Origin: JAKACA01 sp049510975
Lineage (GTDB): Bacteria > Actinomycetota > Acidimicrobiia > Acidimicrobiales > Bog-793
NCBI GenBank assembly: GCA_049510975.1
Contig: JBEKYM010000029.1
Span: 1-64,000, forward strand
Length of the DNA stretch: 64,000 bases
Direction of reading: 5' to 3'
Shown here in pieces: positions 51,395-59,525 of the stretch. A model generated the notes under the pieces. That model did no database searches. It had not been told where the DNA came from and worked only from the letters and a program-made list of their open reading frames with translations. A program made the position numbers and the translations under genes. Each line of letters begins with the position of its first letter. Within the stretch, counting starts at the first letter, position 1.

Positions 51395-51411
51395 TCCAAG
51401 GAGGTCGTGCG

Positions 51412-51951
51412 ATGCAGCTGAAGGGTTCAACCACCTATGCCGCGCCCACCGATGCGGTCGTCGCCATGCTGCGCGACCCGAACGCCACGGTGTCAAAGTA
51501 CGAGACCATCGGCCACCGGGACGTGGAGATGCTCGCCTGCGCCGAGACCGACGGCGTCCTTCACATCGAGTCGAAGCGAGTCGTCGACGTGGACCTGCCC
51601 GGCTTTGCGAAGCGGGTCCTCAAGCCGACGAACCGGATGCACCAGACCGACGAGTGGCGCGAGGGCACCGGCGGAACTTGGGACGGCACCTTCGACGTCG
51701 AGGTGCAGGGCGCTCCGATTCACATCTCCGGGACGATGCGGCTCACACCCGACGGGGACAGCACGCGGCATGACGTCACCATCGAGGTGATCGCGAACGT
51801 GCCCTTCATCGGCGGGCGGCTGGCCGACTGGGCCGGCAACAACGACGTGCGCAAGAGCCTCGACGGCGAGTTCGCCTGCAACGCCGGCTGGCTCGCCGAG
51901 CACGCGGCGCACGCCGCCAAGGCGCCGACGGCGCGGCGAAAGGCCCGTTAG
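51412..51951 (+). CDS. DUF2505 protein (START-like fold)
   Basis: 179 residues matching the actinobacterial DUF2505 family: N-terminal YAAPTDAVVAMLRDPNAT, a central beta-sheet (HIESKRVVDVDLPGFAKRVL) and a C-terminal helix. The START/SRPBCC-like fold suggests a lipid- or small-molecule-binding pocket. AAGGAGG lies 8 nt before ATG 51412. No signal peptide. The 3' end overlaps the convergent repeat-protein gene by 4 bp. Role unknown. Confidence 0.85.
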   Translation: MQLKGSTTYAAPTDAVVAMLRDPNATVSKYETIGHRDVEMLACAETDGVLHIESKRVVDVDLPGFAKRVLKPTNRMHQTDEWREGTGGTWDGTFDVEVQGAPIHISGTMRLTPDGDSTRHDVTIEVIANVPFIGGRLADWAGNNDVRKSLDGEFACNAGWLAEHAAHAAKAPTARRKAR

Positions 51952-53645
51952 CCAGCGCCGGCAGCTCGTCGAGCCAGCGAAGGATCCGATCGGACCATCC
52001 GTGCAGACTCGGTCCCCATGCCACTCGAGATCGTCAGGTTCTGAGCCGGCGAGCGCGATCCGTTGAAGCCGAGCAAGCCGACGAACACCGCCTTGACGGA
52101 GTAGGTGCCGGCACGGAGCTGGCTCGGCGTCAGCGTGCAGCTGCCGGTGCCCGAGCCGCTCAGCTCCGCCTTGCAGATCAGGTGCGTGCCGACGTCGACT
52201 TTGTAGATTCCCGCCGGCGTGATGCCGGTGGGGGCGTCGACCGTCACGAGGAAGTCGGCCGCACCTTCCGATCCGACCACGACGGGCGACGTGAACGACA
52301 GCGTTGTGGTCGTCGCCGTGGGCTTGACGACCATGGTGGTCGACACCGTCGTCGGTGCGTAGGTGCCGGCGTCACTCGGATAGAAGGTGGCACTGAGGCT
52401 GTCAGTGCCGACTGGGAGCACGGTTCCGGCCGCCGGGGCGTAGACGAAGGTGCCGAGCACCGAGGCGCCCGCGTCGAGCTGGCCGGCCCCGAGCGGTGTC
52501 CCATAGGCGACCGAATGCGGCCGGTGCCAGGCGGTCGTGGGTATCAGCTTGTCGCTGGCGGTGTCCGGCAGTGTTTGCGCGTCTTGGCCAACCGTGGTGC
52601 AGTCCGTCGTGTCCGTGCAGCTGACGCCGTTGAACTGGCCGAAGCCCTGAGGGGACTGCACGTCGGCGGGAGGGTTCCACACACCGGCCGACTCGCTGTC
52701 GTACATCGACTGGGCGCCACCCTGTTGTCCTACGGCGGTGCAGTCGGTCGGGTCGATGCAGCTCACGGCGCTGAACCCGCCGAATTGGTCTTGGGCGTTG
52801 ACCTCGACGGCAGGACCCCAGCTGCCGCCTGACTCGATGACGTAGAAGGGGAGCCCATTGAAATCCCCGCCCACGGCCGTGCAGTCTCCCGCTTCGGTGC
52901 AGCTCACTCCCGCGTAGACACCGCCTCCTCCAGGGGCAGTGGTCTCGGTCGCCGAACCCCAGGTGTCGCTGGTCTCCGTGGCATACAGCGGCTCACCGTC
53001 GTAGTCCTCCCCCCCTGCAGTGCAGTCGTCGGCGTCGATGCAGCTCACGCTCGCGAAGAAGCCGCCACCGGTGATGGGCGTCTCGGTCGCCGAACCCCAG
53101 GATCCGTCCGACTCGATGCTGTAGAAGGGCTGGCCGTTGTCATCAGCGCCCACCGCGGTGCAGTCCTGCGAGTCGCTACAGCTGACGCCGAAGAAGACGC
53201 CGCCCGACCCAGGGGCCGGCACTTCGGTGGCCGTGCCCCACGAGCCATCCGACTCGATGTCGGAGACGGGTTCGCCGTTGCCGTCGCTTCCGACGGCCGT
53301 GCAGTCGCCGACCCCGGTGCAGTCCACCGCCCAGAACGCCCCGGCGTCGCCCGGCGTCGTCACGGCCGTTGCCGTCCCCCAGGTGCCATCGGAGTCGGTG
53401 GCAGCGATCGCCGTCCCGTTCCCGGTGTCGACTTCGCCGACGGCGGTGCAGTCGCCGGCACCGGTGCAGCTCACCGCGTTGAAGCCTGCCGGCTGCCCCG
53501 GCGCGGCGATGTCGACCGCCGAACCCCACGTCGTCGGAAGACCCGCAGCCGAGGCACCCTCGGGTCGCAGTAGCGAACCACCGACCAGGGCGGATCCGGC
53601 GAGTATGGCCACGCCGACGGTGGCGAACACCTTCTGAGCTCCCAT
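51948..53645 (-). CDS. Secreted protein with ~47-residue Cys-pair repeats
   Basis: 565 residues. A signal peptide (~1-34, ending EGASAAG) is followed by six full and one partial repeat of ~47 residues (~45-375). Each repeat has a Cys-x6-Cys core (VSCTxxxDCTAVG), a DxNGxP turn and IESDGSWGxATE. Each Cys pair likely forms a local disulfide, and the module may be a blade of a propeller-like structure. After residue ~395 come Ig-like segments (GTYAPTTVSTTMVV and further). GGAGGGGGAAG precedes ATG 53645. It is probably a wall or extracellular adhesin or binding protein; no enzyme motif seen. Confidence 0.8.
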   Translation of the reverse strand: MGAQKVFATVGVAILAGSALVGGSLLRPEGASAAGLPTTWGSAVDIAAPGQPAGFNAVSCTGAGDCTAVGEVDTGNGTAIAATDSDGTWGTATAVTTPGDAGAFWAVDCTGVGDCTAVGSDGNGEPVSDIESDGSWGTATEVPAPGSGGVFFGVSCSDSQDCTAVGADDNGQPFYSIESDGSWGSATETPITGGGFFASVSCIDADDCTAGGEDYDGEPLYATETSDTWGSATETTAPGGGGVYAGVSCTEAGDCTAVGGDFNGLPFYVIESGGSWGPAVEVNAQDQFGGFSAVSCIDPTDCTAVGQQGGAQSMYDSESAGVWNPPADVQSPQGFGQFNGVSCTDTTDCTTVGQDAQTLPDTASDKLIPTTAWHRPHSVAYGTPLGAGQLDAGASVLGTFVYAPAAGTVLPVGTDSLSATFYPSDAGTYAPTTVSTTMVVKPTATTTTLSFTSPVVVGSEGAADFLVTVDAPTGITPAGIYKVDVGTHLICKAELSGSGTGSCTLTPSQLRAGTYSVKAVFVGLLGFNGSRSPAQNLTISSGMGTESARMVRSDPSLARRAAGAG

Positions 53646-53827
53646 GAGCTTCCCCCTCCAGGAACATGCCGCACGTCGGTAGCCGGCGGTACCGATCACC
53701 GCGTCGTGGACACTGGCAGAATTCCATACGCAGAGCCGAACATGCAAGGGCGCGCCGCCACGCCGCCACTTCCGCCGCGGCTGCTGCCGCTGCCTTGGTC
53801 GTGCCGAGCCGGGGCGCGGCAGCCCGG

Positions 53828-53833
53828 TAGCCT
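53828..53833 (+). promoter_or_regulatory. Predicted leaderless -10 element of pimA
   Basis: TAGCCT ends 6 nt before the ATG at 53840, the same hexamer and spacing as at marR. No Shine-Dalgarno. It gives pimA its own promoter, away from pgsA-patA. Confidence 0.45.
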
Positions 53834-53839
53834 CGGACG

Positions 53840-54961
53840 ATGCGCGTGGCCATGGTGTGCCCGTACGACTTGTCGGTGCCCGGTGGCGTGCAGGCTCAGG
53901 TGAGCGGGCTGGCGGAGGCTTTGCAACGGGCGGGCATATCCGTGACGGTCATCTCGCCCTCGCCGCAGGGCCTCGCCGAGTCCGGAGCTGGTTACGAATT
54001 CGTCGGGGTCGGCCACAGTGTCAGCATCGCTGCCAACGGTTCGAGGGCTCCGGTCGCTCCCGGGCCGCTCGCCATGGCCCGGACGCTCCAAGCGCTCCGT
54101 CGCCTGGCGCCTGACGTCGTCCACGTGCACGAACCTCTCGCGCCCGGATCGTCGCTCGCCACCCTCATTGCCGGTCCGCGCCCGATCGTGGGGACGTTTC
54201 ACCGCGCCGGTTCCGACGCGCTCTACCGGGCCGAGGGAGTCGTGCTGCGGCCGGCGGCGCGGCGCCTCGACGCCGTCGTGGCGGTGTCGGAGGCCGCCGG
54301 CGCCACGGCCGGCGAAGTCCTTCGGATCCCGCCGGGATCGATCGAGATCATCCCGAACGGCGTCGATCTTCGGCAGTTCGTGACGCTTCGCCCCTCTGGG
54401 CCAGGCGCCGGCCGCACCGTGCTGTTCGTCGGGCGTCACGAGGAGCGAAAGGGCCTCGTCGTCCTCCTCGAAGCCTTCGAGATCCTTCGGAAGAACGGCC
54501 ACGCGCACATCGCCGAAGGACTGCCGCGGCTCCTCGTGGTCGGTGAAGGACCCGAAACGACGGCGTTGCGGCAGCGTTTCGGCAATAACGAGATCGAGTG
54601 GCTCGGGCCCGTGGGCGACGCCGAGAAGGCCCGCTTGCTCGGGTCGACCGACGTGTTCGTGGCGCCCTCGATCCGGGGGGAGTCCTTCGGCGTCATCCTC
54701 CTCGAAGCCATGGCAGCCGGCGCTCCCGTGATCGCCTCCGATCTGCCCGGATACCGGCTTGCGGCCGGCGGTGCCGCTCGCTTCGTGCCCGCCGGCGACG
54801 CCCCTGCCCTGGCCGAAGTGCTGGCTGCGGTGCTGGCGGACGCGGGCGAGCGGGAGCGGCTGGCGGGACTGGCGGCGGAGTGGGCGACGGGTTTCTCCTT
54901 GGACTCCATCGCCGAGCGCTACCTTCGGGTGTACGCCAGCCTCGGCGTCCGCCGGCCCTAA
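53840..54961 (+). CDS. pimA: Phosphatidylinositol mannosyltransferase (GT4)
   Basis: 373 residues of GT-B fold. The N-terminal acceptor domain has the GGVQAQV loop near residue 15 and HVHEPLAPGSS; the C-terminal donor domain has LFVGRHEERKGL and the EX7E motif in ESFGVILLEAMAAG. These are PimA features; PimA adds the first mannose from GDP-mannose to phosphatidylinositol on the inner leaflet. Co-residence with pgsA and the PatA-like gene supports this, although other PI glycosyltransferases are possible. It opens the conserved stretch that leads to pdxS. Confidence 0.9.
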   Translation: MRVAMVCPYDLSVPGGVQAQVSGLAEALQRAGISVTVISPSPQGLAESGAGYEFVGVGHSVSIAANGSRAPVAPGPLAMARTLQALRRLAPDVVHVHEPLAPGSSLATLIAGPRPIVGTFHRAGSDALYRAEGVVLRPAARRLDAVVAVSEAAGATAGEVLRIPPGSIEIIPNGVDLRQFVTLRPSGPGAGRTVLFVGRHEERKGLVVLLEAFEILRKNGHAHIAEGLPRLLVVGEGPETTALRQRFGNNEIEWLGPVGDAEKARLLGSTDVFVAPSIRGESFGVILLEAMAAGAPVIASDLPGYRLAAGGAARFVPAGDAPALAEVLAAVLADAGERERLAGLAAEWATGFSLDSIAERYLRVYASLGVRRP

Positions 54962-54964
54962 GAT
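54959..54964 (+). promoter_or_regulatory. Predicted leaderless -10 element of the M48 gene
   Basis: TAAGAT, overlapping the pimA stop, ends 7 nt before GTG 54972. No Shine-Dalgarno is seen for this start. Confidence 0.35.
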
Positions 54965-54971
54965 CGACGGC

Positions 54972-55895
54972 GTGCCATCCTCGACGAGGTCCCGATCTCG
55001 TCGCGAGCGGCCGAGGCACGACCCCGAGGAGCGCATGCGGCGCAACCGTGAGGCGCAGGAGGCCGCCTACGAGACCGCCAAGATCGTGCTCGCCCGCTCC
55101 GCCTCCCGTCGGGATGCCGAATGGCGGGCGGCGGCCGACGCCAACCGCCGGAAAGTCTGGCTCGTGCTCTGCCTGCCGGCGATCGTGGGCGTCTTCGTCC
55201 TGCTCTGCGGCATCGTCGTGCCACTGCTGTTGGCGGTTGGCGCCGCCCTGCTCCTCGCCTGGATCGTCATCGCCGCTGTGACCTGGTCGCGAGCTTCCTC
55301 GTCGCTGCTCTCGCAGCTCGGAGGTACCGACCCCGCCGGCGCGGTGTCTGCGGGCCACATCTCAGACCTCGGGGCCGAGCGCTTGGCCGACCTGGCGGAG
55401 GGCATGTGCGCCGCGCTCGGGTTGCCGATGCCCGAGTTGCGGGTGCTGGCGGACGCGGTTCCGAACGCCATCGCCGTCGGGCGGCGCCACGATGACGCCG
55501 CCCTCGTCGTCACGTCCGGCCTCGTTGCCTCGCTCGATCGCATCGAGCTCGAAGCTGTCGTCGCTCATGAGCTGGCCCATGTGAAGCGGCTGGACGTGGC
55601 AGCCGCCGCCCTCGCCGCAACGGGGGTCGGTCGGGCGTTCTCGGCACTGACGGGGGAGCGGGGCACGATCTGGCTGGTGGGATCGGACCGCGAGATCCGG
55701 GCAGACCTGGCAGCTGTCGCCACAACTCGGTACCCGCCTGGCTTGATCGCCGCCCTCGAGCGGATCGGCTCCCCGGGCGACAACCGGCCGGCGAGCCTTC
55801 CTCCCGGCGTGGCGGCGCGGACGGCCGGAAGCTGGCTCGTGCCCCTGGTGGGGCCTAGCCTCGACGGGCGTCTCGAGGTGCTGAGAGAGCTGTGA
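54972..55895 (+). CDS. M48-family membrane metalloprotease (HtpX-like)
   Basis: 307 residues: a basic cytosolic N-terminus (~60 residues), two transmembrane helices (~63-105) and a protease domain with HELAH (His199, Glu200, His203) and the third zinc ligand Glu241 in REIRAD. HtpX-like proteases degrade misfolded membrane proteins under envelope stress. GTG 54972 lies 10 bp after pimA. An M48-type gene at this spot is not one of the classical thrS-to-secF genes that I know, so it may be lineage-specific. Confidence 0.88.
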   Translation: MPSSTRSRSRRERPRHDPEERMRRNREAQEAAYETAKIVLARSASRRDAEWRAAADANRRKVWLVLCLPAIVGVFVLLCGIVVPLLLAVGAALLLAWIVIAAVTWSRASSSLLSQLGGTDPAGAVSAGHISDLGAERLADLAEGMCAALGLPMPELRVLADAVPNAIAVGRRHDDAALVVTSGLVASLDRIELEAVVAHELAHVKRLDVAAAALAATGVGRAFSALTGERGTIWLVGSDREIRADLAAVATTRYPPGLIAALERIGSPGDNRPASLPPGVAARTAGSWLVPLVGPSLDGRLEVLREL

Positions 55896-55911
55896 ACGCC
55901 AGCAGAACCCG

Positions 55912-55917
55912 TAGAAT
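55912..55917 (+). promoter_or_regulatory. Predicted leaderless -10 element of pdxS
   Basis: TAGAAT ends 6 nt before ATG 55924, close to consensus TATAAT. No Shine-Dalgarno. Transcription would start at the start codon. Confidence 0.5.
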
Positions 55918-55923
55918 GGCACC

Positions 55924-56844
55924 ATGGGCTCGCCTGCAGACGCTGATCGGAAGCCGTTGACAGAGACGCGGACGACCGGGACCGCCCGGGTCAAGCGCGG
56001 CCTCGCGGAGATGCTCCGCGGCGGCGTGATCATGGACGTGGTCAATGCCGAGCAGGCCAAGATCGCCGAAGACGCCGGCGCCGTCGCCGTCATGGCCCTC
56101 GAGCGAGTTCCGGCGGACATCCGTAGGGACGGCGGTGTCGCCCGCATGAGCGACCCGGCGCTCGTGGAAGGGATCCAGGACGCCGTCACGATCCCGGTCA
56201 TGGCCAAGGCCCGCATCGGCCACTTCGCCGAGGCGCAGGTGCTGGAAGCGCTCCGAGTCGACTACATCGACGAGAGCGAAGTGCTCACACCAGCCGACGA
56301 GGCGTACCACATCGACAAATGGAAGTTCCAGGTCCCGTTCGTCTGTGGGGCCACGAACCTCGGGGAGGCGCTCCGCCGGCTGTCGGAAGGTGCCGCCCTC
56401 ATCCGCTCGAAGGGAGAGGCCGGCACGGGCAACGTCGTCGAGGCGGTCCGCCACCTTCGCTCCATTCTCGGTGACATCCACAAGCTGTCGACGGCCGATT
56501 CTGCCGAGCTCTACGGCTGGGCGAAGAACCTGCAGGCGCCCATCGACCTCGTCGAGGAGGTGGCGGCGGCGGGCAAGCTGCCCGTGCCGTTGTTCTGCGC
56601 CGGCGGGCTTGCCACTCCGGCCGACGCCGCCCTCGTGATGCAGCTCGGAGCCGAAGCCGTGTTCGTCGGTTCGGGGATCTTCAAGAGCAGCGACCCGGCT
56701 CGGCGGGCGCGGGCGATCGTGGAAGCAACCGCCCACTTCGAGGATGCCGAGATCGTCGCCAAGGTGTCGCGAGGTCTCGGTGACGCCATGGCCGGCGCCG
56801 AGATCGGCACGCTCGAGGTGAAGCTGGCCGAGCGCGGCTGGTAG
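55924..56844 (+). CDS. pdxS: Pyridoxal 5'-phosphate synthase subunit PdxS
   Basis: 306 residues, a (beta/alpha)8 barrel. The Schiff-base Lys95 is in PVMAKARIGHF, catalytic Asp38 is in GVIMDVVN, and the phosphate loop contains GTGNVVEAVRH. PdxS makes PLP from ribose 5-phosphate, glyceraldehyde 3-phosphate and ammonia from PdxT as a 12+12 complex. The ~17-residue N-terminal extension is typical of actinobacterial PdxS. Followed by pdxT after 4 bp. Confidence 0.97.
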   Translation: MGSPADADRKPLTETRTTGTARVKRGLAEMLRGGVIMDVVNAEQAKIAEDAGAVAVMALERVPADIRRDGGVARMSDPALVEGIQDAVTIPVMAKARIGHFAEAQVLEALRVDYIDESEVLTPADEAYHIDKWKFQVPFVCGATNLGEALRRLSEGAALIRSKGEAGTGNVVEAVRHLRSILGDIHKLSTADSAELYGWAKNLQAPIDLVEEVAAAGKLPVPLFCAGGLATPADAALVMQLGAEAVFVGSGIFKSSDPARRARAIVEATAHFEDAEIVAKVSRGLGDAMAGAEIGTLEVKLAERGW

Positions 56845-56848
56845 CCGG

Positions 56849-57508
56849 GTGCCGTCGACACATTCGGCGCACCCGACCGCAGCTGCTCGAGTCGGCGTGC
56901 TCGCGCTGCAGGGTGATGTGCGCGAACATCTCGCCGTCCTCTCCGGGCTCGGCGCCGTTGGCGTGAGCGTGCGCCGGCCGTTCGAACTGCAGGGCCTGCA
57001 GGCCCTCGTGCTCCCGGGCGGGGAGTCGACGACGATGTCGCTCCTGCTGCAGTCGTCCGGCCTGCTTCCCGAGATCGAGAAGCTCGTCGAGGACGGGATG
57101 CCGATGCTCGGCACCTGCGCCGGCATGATCCTGTTGAGCAAGGAGATCCTCGACGGCCGGCCAGACCAGGTCAGCTTGAACGGGATCGACCTGGTCGTGC
57201 GCCGGAACGCCTTCGGGCGCCAGCTCGAGTCCTTCGAGACCGAGCTCGAGGTGAGCGGCGTAGACGGCGGGCCGATGCACGCCGTGTTCATCCGGGCCCC
57301 CATCGTCGAGTCGGCCGGGCCTGGCGTCGAGGTCTTGGCGTCGGTAGCCCTCGACCGCCCGGGCGCCGCCAGCCAGACGGCGATCGGTGAACGACCCGTC
57401 GTCTGCCGGCAGGGAGCGGTCATCGTGGCGGCGTTCCACCCGGAGCTCTCCGGTGATGGGAGGCTGCACCAGATGTTGTTGGACCAGATCGAGGTCGAGG
57501 GAGACTGA
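56849..57508 (+). CDS. pdxT: Pyridoxal 5'-phosphate synthase glutaminase PdxT
   Basis: 219 residues, class I-type glutaminase. The nucleophile Cys90 is in GTCAGMIL, the triad is completed by His197-x-Glu199 (FHPEL), and PGGES (56-60) helps form the oxyanion hole. It releases ammonia from glutamine and channels it to PdxS. The GTG start 4 bp after pdxS indicates cotranslation. A ~13-residue His/Ala-rich N-terminal extension precedes the core. Confidence 0.96.
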   Translation: MPSTHSAHPTAAARVGVLALQGDVREHLAVLSGLGAVGVSVRRPFELQGLQALVLPGGESTTMSLLLQSSGLLPEIEKLVEDGMPMLGTCAGMILLSKEILDGRPDQVSLNGIDLVVRRNAFGRQLESFETELEVSGVDGGPMHAVFIRAPIVESAGPGVEVLASVALDRPGAASQTAIGERPVVCRQGAVIVAAFHPELSGDGRLHQMLLDQIEVEGD

Positions 57509-57511
57509 ACG

Positions 57512-58261
57512 ATGTCGGGTCATTCCAAGTGGGCGACGACCAAGCACCGCAAGGGCGCGGTCGACAAGGCACGCGGCAAGCTGTTCGCCAAGCTCATCCG
57601 CCAGGTCGAGGTGGCCGCCCGCGAGGGCGGTGGCGACCTCAATGCCAATGCCACGTTGCGGGCCATGTTTGCGAAAGCGAGGGAGTCCTCCGTGCCCCTC
57701 GACACCATCGAGCGGGCGATCAAGCGCGGGACCGGGGAGCTCGAGGGCGTCCGCTACGAGCCGGTGGCCTACGAGGGTTATGCCCCGTCCGGCGTTGCCA
57801 TGATCGTCGAGTGCCTCACCGACAACCGCAACCGCACCGGTGCCGACATCCGCTCGCTGTTCTCGCGCAACGGTGGGTCCATGGCAGAGCCGGGCGCGGT
57901 GGCTTGGCAATTCGACCGCAAGGGCGTGGTCGTGCTGCCGAAGTCCGTCGGTGAGGACGAGCTCATGGGCGTCGCCCTCGAAGCCGGCGCCGAGGACCTG
58001 GCGGACGAGGGCTCCGACTGGATGCTCACGTCCGACCCACACGACTTGCAGGCGTTGAAGACCGCTCTCGAGGAGGCGAAGTTCCCCGTCGAGAGCGCAG
58101 ATTTGGAGATGGTGCCCAACACTCGCGTCGAGATCGACAACGAGTCGACGGCCAAGCGGATCCTGAAGCTCATCGAAGTGCTCGAGGACCACGACGACGT
58201 GCAGAACGTCTGGTCGAACTTCGACATCCCCGACGCGATTCTCGAGAGCGTCGAGCTGTGA
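57512..58261 (+). CDS. YebC/PmpR-family protein (TACO1-like)
   Basis: 249 residues with the family start MSGHSKWATTKHRKGAVDKA, the RNRTGADIRSLFSRNGGSMAEPG central block and the C-terminal LEDHDDVQNVWSNFD. YebC proteins were described as transcription regulators; more recent work links the family to translation of proline-rich stretches. It lies 3 bp after pdxT, and ruvC follows, an order shared by many actinobacteria. Confidence 0.95.
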   Translation: MSGHSKWATTKHRKGAVDKARGKLFAKLIRQVEVAAREGGGDLNANATLRAMFAKARESSVPLDTIERAIKRGTGELEGVRYEPVAYEGYAPSGVAMIVECLTDNRNRTGADIRSLFSRNGGSMAEPGAVAWQFDRKGVVVLPKSVGEDELMGVALEAGAEDLADEGSDWMLTSDPHDLQALKTALEEAKFPVESADLEMVPNTRVEIDNESTAKRILKLIEVLEDHDDVQNVWSNFDIPDAILESVEL

Positions 58262-58337
58262 GCATCCAGCTCTGAGCCCGATTACCGGCGCCGGCGGCTG
58301 CTCGGGGAGCATCCGCGTGCCGGGCGGCCGCCGGAGT

Positions 58338-58343
58338 TACGAT
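58338..58343 (+). promoter_or_regulatory. Predicted leaderless -10 element of ruvC
   Basis: TACGAT ends 7 nt before ATG 58351 in the 89-bp yebC-ruvC gap. No Shine-Dalgarno and no SOS box recognised nearby. Confidence 0.4.
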
Positions 58344-58350
58344 CGAACGG

Positions 58351-58866
58351 ATGTTTGTGCTTGGCATCGACCCGGGGCTCTCGCGGTGCGGCTACGGCTG
58401 TGTCACGCGAGCCGAGCGCGGGGGCGGTTACCGGACGGTTGCCGCAGGAGTCGTGACGACCTCGCCGGCCGATGCAGTCCCCGATCGGCTGGCGACGTTG
58501 CGGGCCGATCTCGACGGTCTCCTCACTGAGCTCCGGCCGGACGTTCTTGTCATCGAGCGCATCTTCTTCCGCTCCAACGCCCGCACGGCCATGTCGGTGG
58601 GCCAAGCGAGCGGCGTGGCCTTGCTCACCGCCGTCGAGCACAGCTGCCGCGTGGCCGAGTACACCGCCGCTGAGGTCAAGCTTGCGGTCACCGGCTACGG
58701 GAACGCGCCGAAAGAACAGGTCCAGGCGATGGTGGCACGGCTCCTGCAGCTCCCGGCGATCCCGCCTCCTGCCGATATCGCCGACGCCCTCGCACTGGCG
58801 ATCTGCCATCTCGGTGCCGCCAGTTGGGAACAGGAGCGGGCGATGATGAAGGGGCTCGCCGGATGA
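58351..58866 (+). CDS. ruvC: Holliday junction endonuclease RuvC
   Basis: 171 residues, RNase H-like. Asp7 in LGIDPGLSRCGYG, a Glu in IERIFF (~68) and the Asp pair in PPADIADALALA (~140-145) supply the four acidic metal ligands. RuvC cleaves Holliday junctions bound by RuvAB. Its stop overlaps ruvA (ATGA), giving the coupled ruvC-ruvA-ruvB set. Confidence 0.96.
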   Translation: MFVLGIDPGLSRCGYGCVTRAERGGGYRTVAAGVVTTSPADAVPDRLATLRADLDGLLTELRPDVLVIERIFFRSNARTAMSVGQASGVALLTAVEHSCRVAEYTAAEVKLAVTGYGNAPKEQVQAMVARLLQLPAIPPPADIADALALAICHLGAASWEQERAMMKGLAG

Positions 58867-59525
58867 TCGGGTACCTGAGAGGCGCCGTCATCGAGCGCCG
58901 GCCGGTGGGCGACACCGCCGTCGAGATCGTGCTCGACGTCGGCGGCGTCGGTTACCGCGTGCACGTGTCGCCTCGGCTGGCGGCGTCGTTCGGATCAGTC
59001 GGAGTCGGCTCGGGCTTTGCGAGCTCGGGCTCGATCGGCGCTACAGCCCTCTCGCCGACGGCAGCGCTCTCGGTCCATACCCATGTACGGGAAGGTGCCA
59101 TCACCCTCTACGGCTTTGCGGACGCCGACGAGCGGCGCGCCTTCGAACTGCTCCTCGGCGCCCACGGTGTCGGACCTTCGCTGGCGCTGGCCATCGTGGC
59201 GGTGCACGGTCCCGACCGCCTCGTCGAGATCGTCGCCGGCGATGACATCGACGCCCTCACGCTCGTGCCCGGCGTGGGGCGCAAGACGGCGATGCGGCTG
59301 CTCGTGGATTTGAAGTCGCGTTTCGGCGAGCTCGATGGAACGATCTCCTCGGCCGTCTCGCTGCTCGGCGGCACGCCCTCTCCCGCGAGTGAGGTGGCCG
59401 ACGCCCTGACCCAGCTCGGCTACGGCCCCGACGAGGTCCGGGCGGCCGTGCGCACCCTGCCGGCAGAAGGAACCGTGGAGGAGTTGCTGCGCAGGGCCTT
59501 GCGAGAGCTGGCGCCGAGGCGATGA
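58863..59525 (+). CDS. ruvA: Holliday junction helicase subunit RuvA
   Basis: 220 residues: an N-terminal OB domain, two HhH motifs (GVGPSLALAIVAV and VPGVGRKTAMRLLVDL) that bind the junction backbone, and a C-terminal RuvB-binding domain (EVADALTQLGYGPDEVRAAV). The OB domain carries an extra ~20-residue Gly/Ser-rich loop (~44-64) relative to E. coli RuvA, which is ~17 residues shorter overall. ATG 58863 is chosen; the upstream frame belongs to ruvC. Confidence 0.95.
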   Translation: MIGYLRGAVIERRPVGDTAVEIVLDVGGVGYRVHVSPRLAASFGSVGVGSGFASSGSIGATALSPTAALSVHTHVREGAITLYGFADADERRAFELLLGAHGVGPSLALAIVAVHGPDRLVEIVAGDDIDALTLVPGVGRKTAMRLLVDLKSRFGELDGTISSAVSLLGGTPSPASEVADALTQLGYGPDEVRAAVRTLPAEGTVEELLRRALRELAPRR

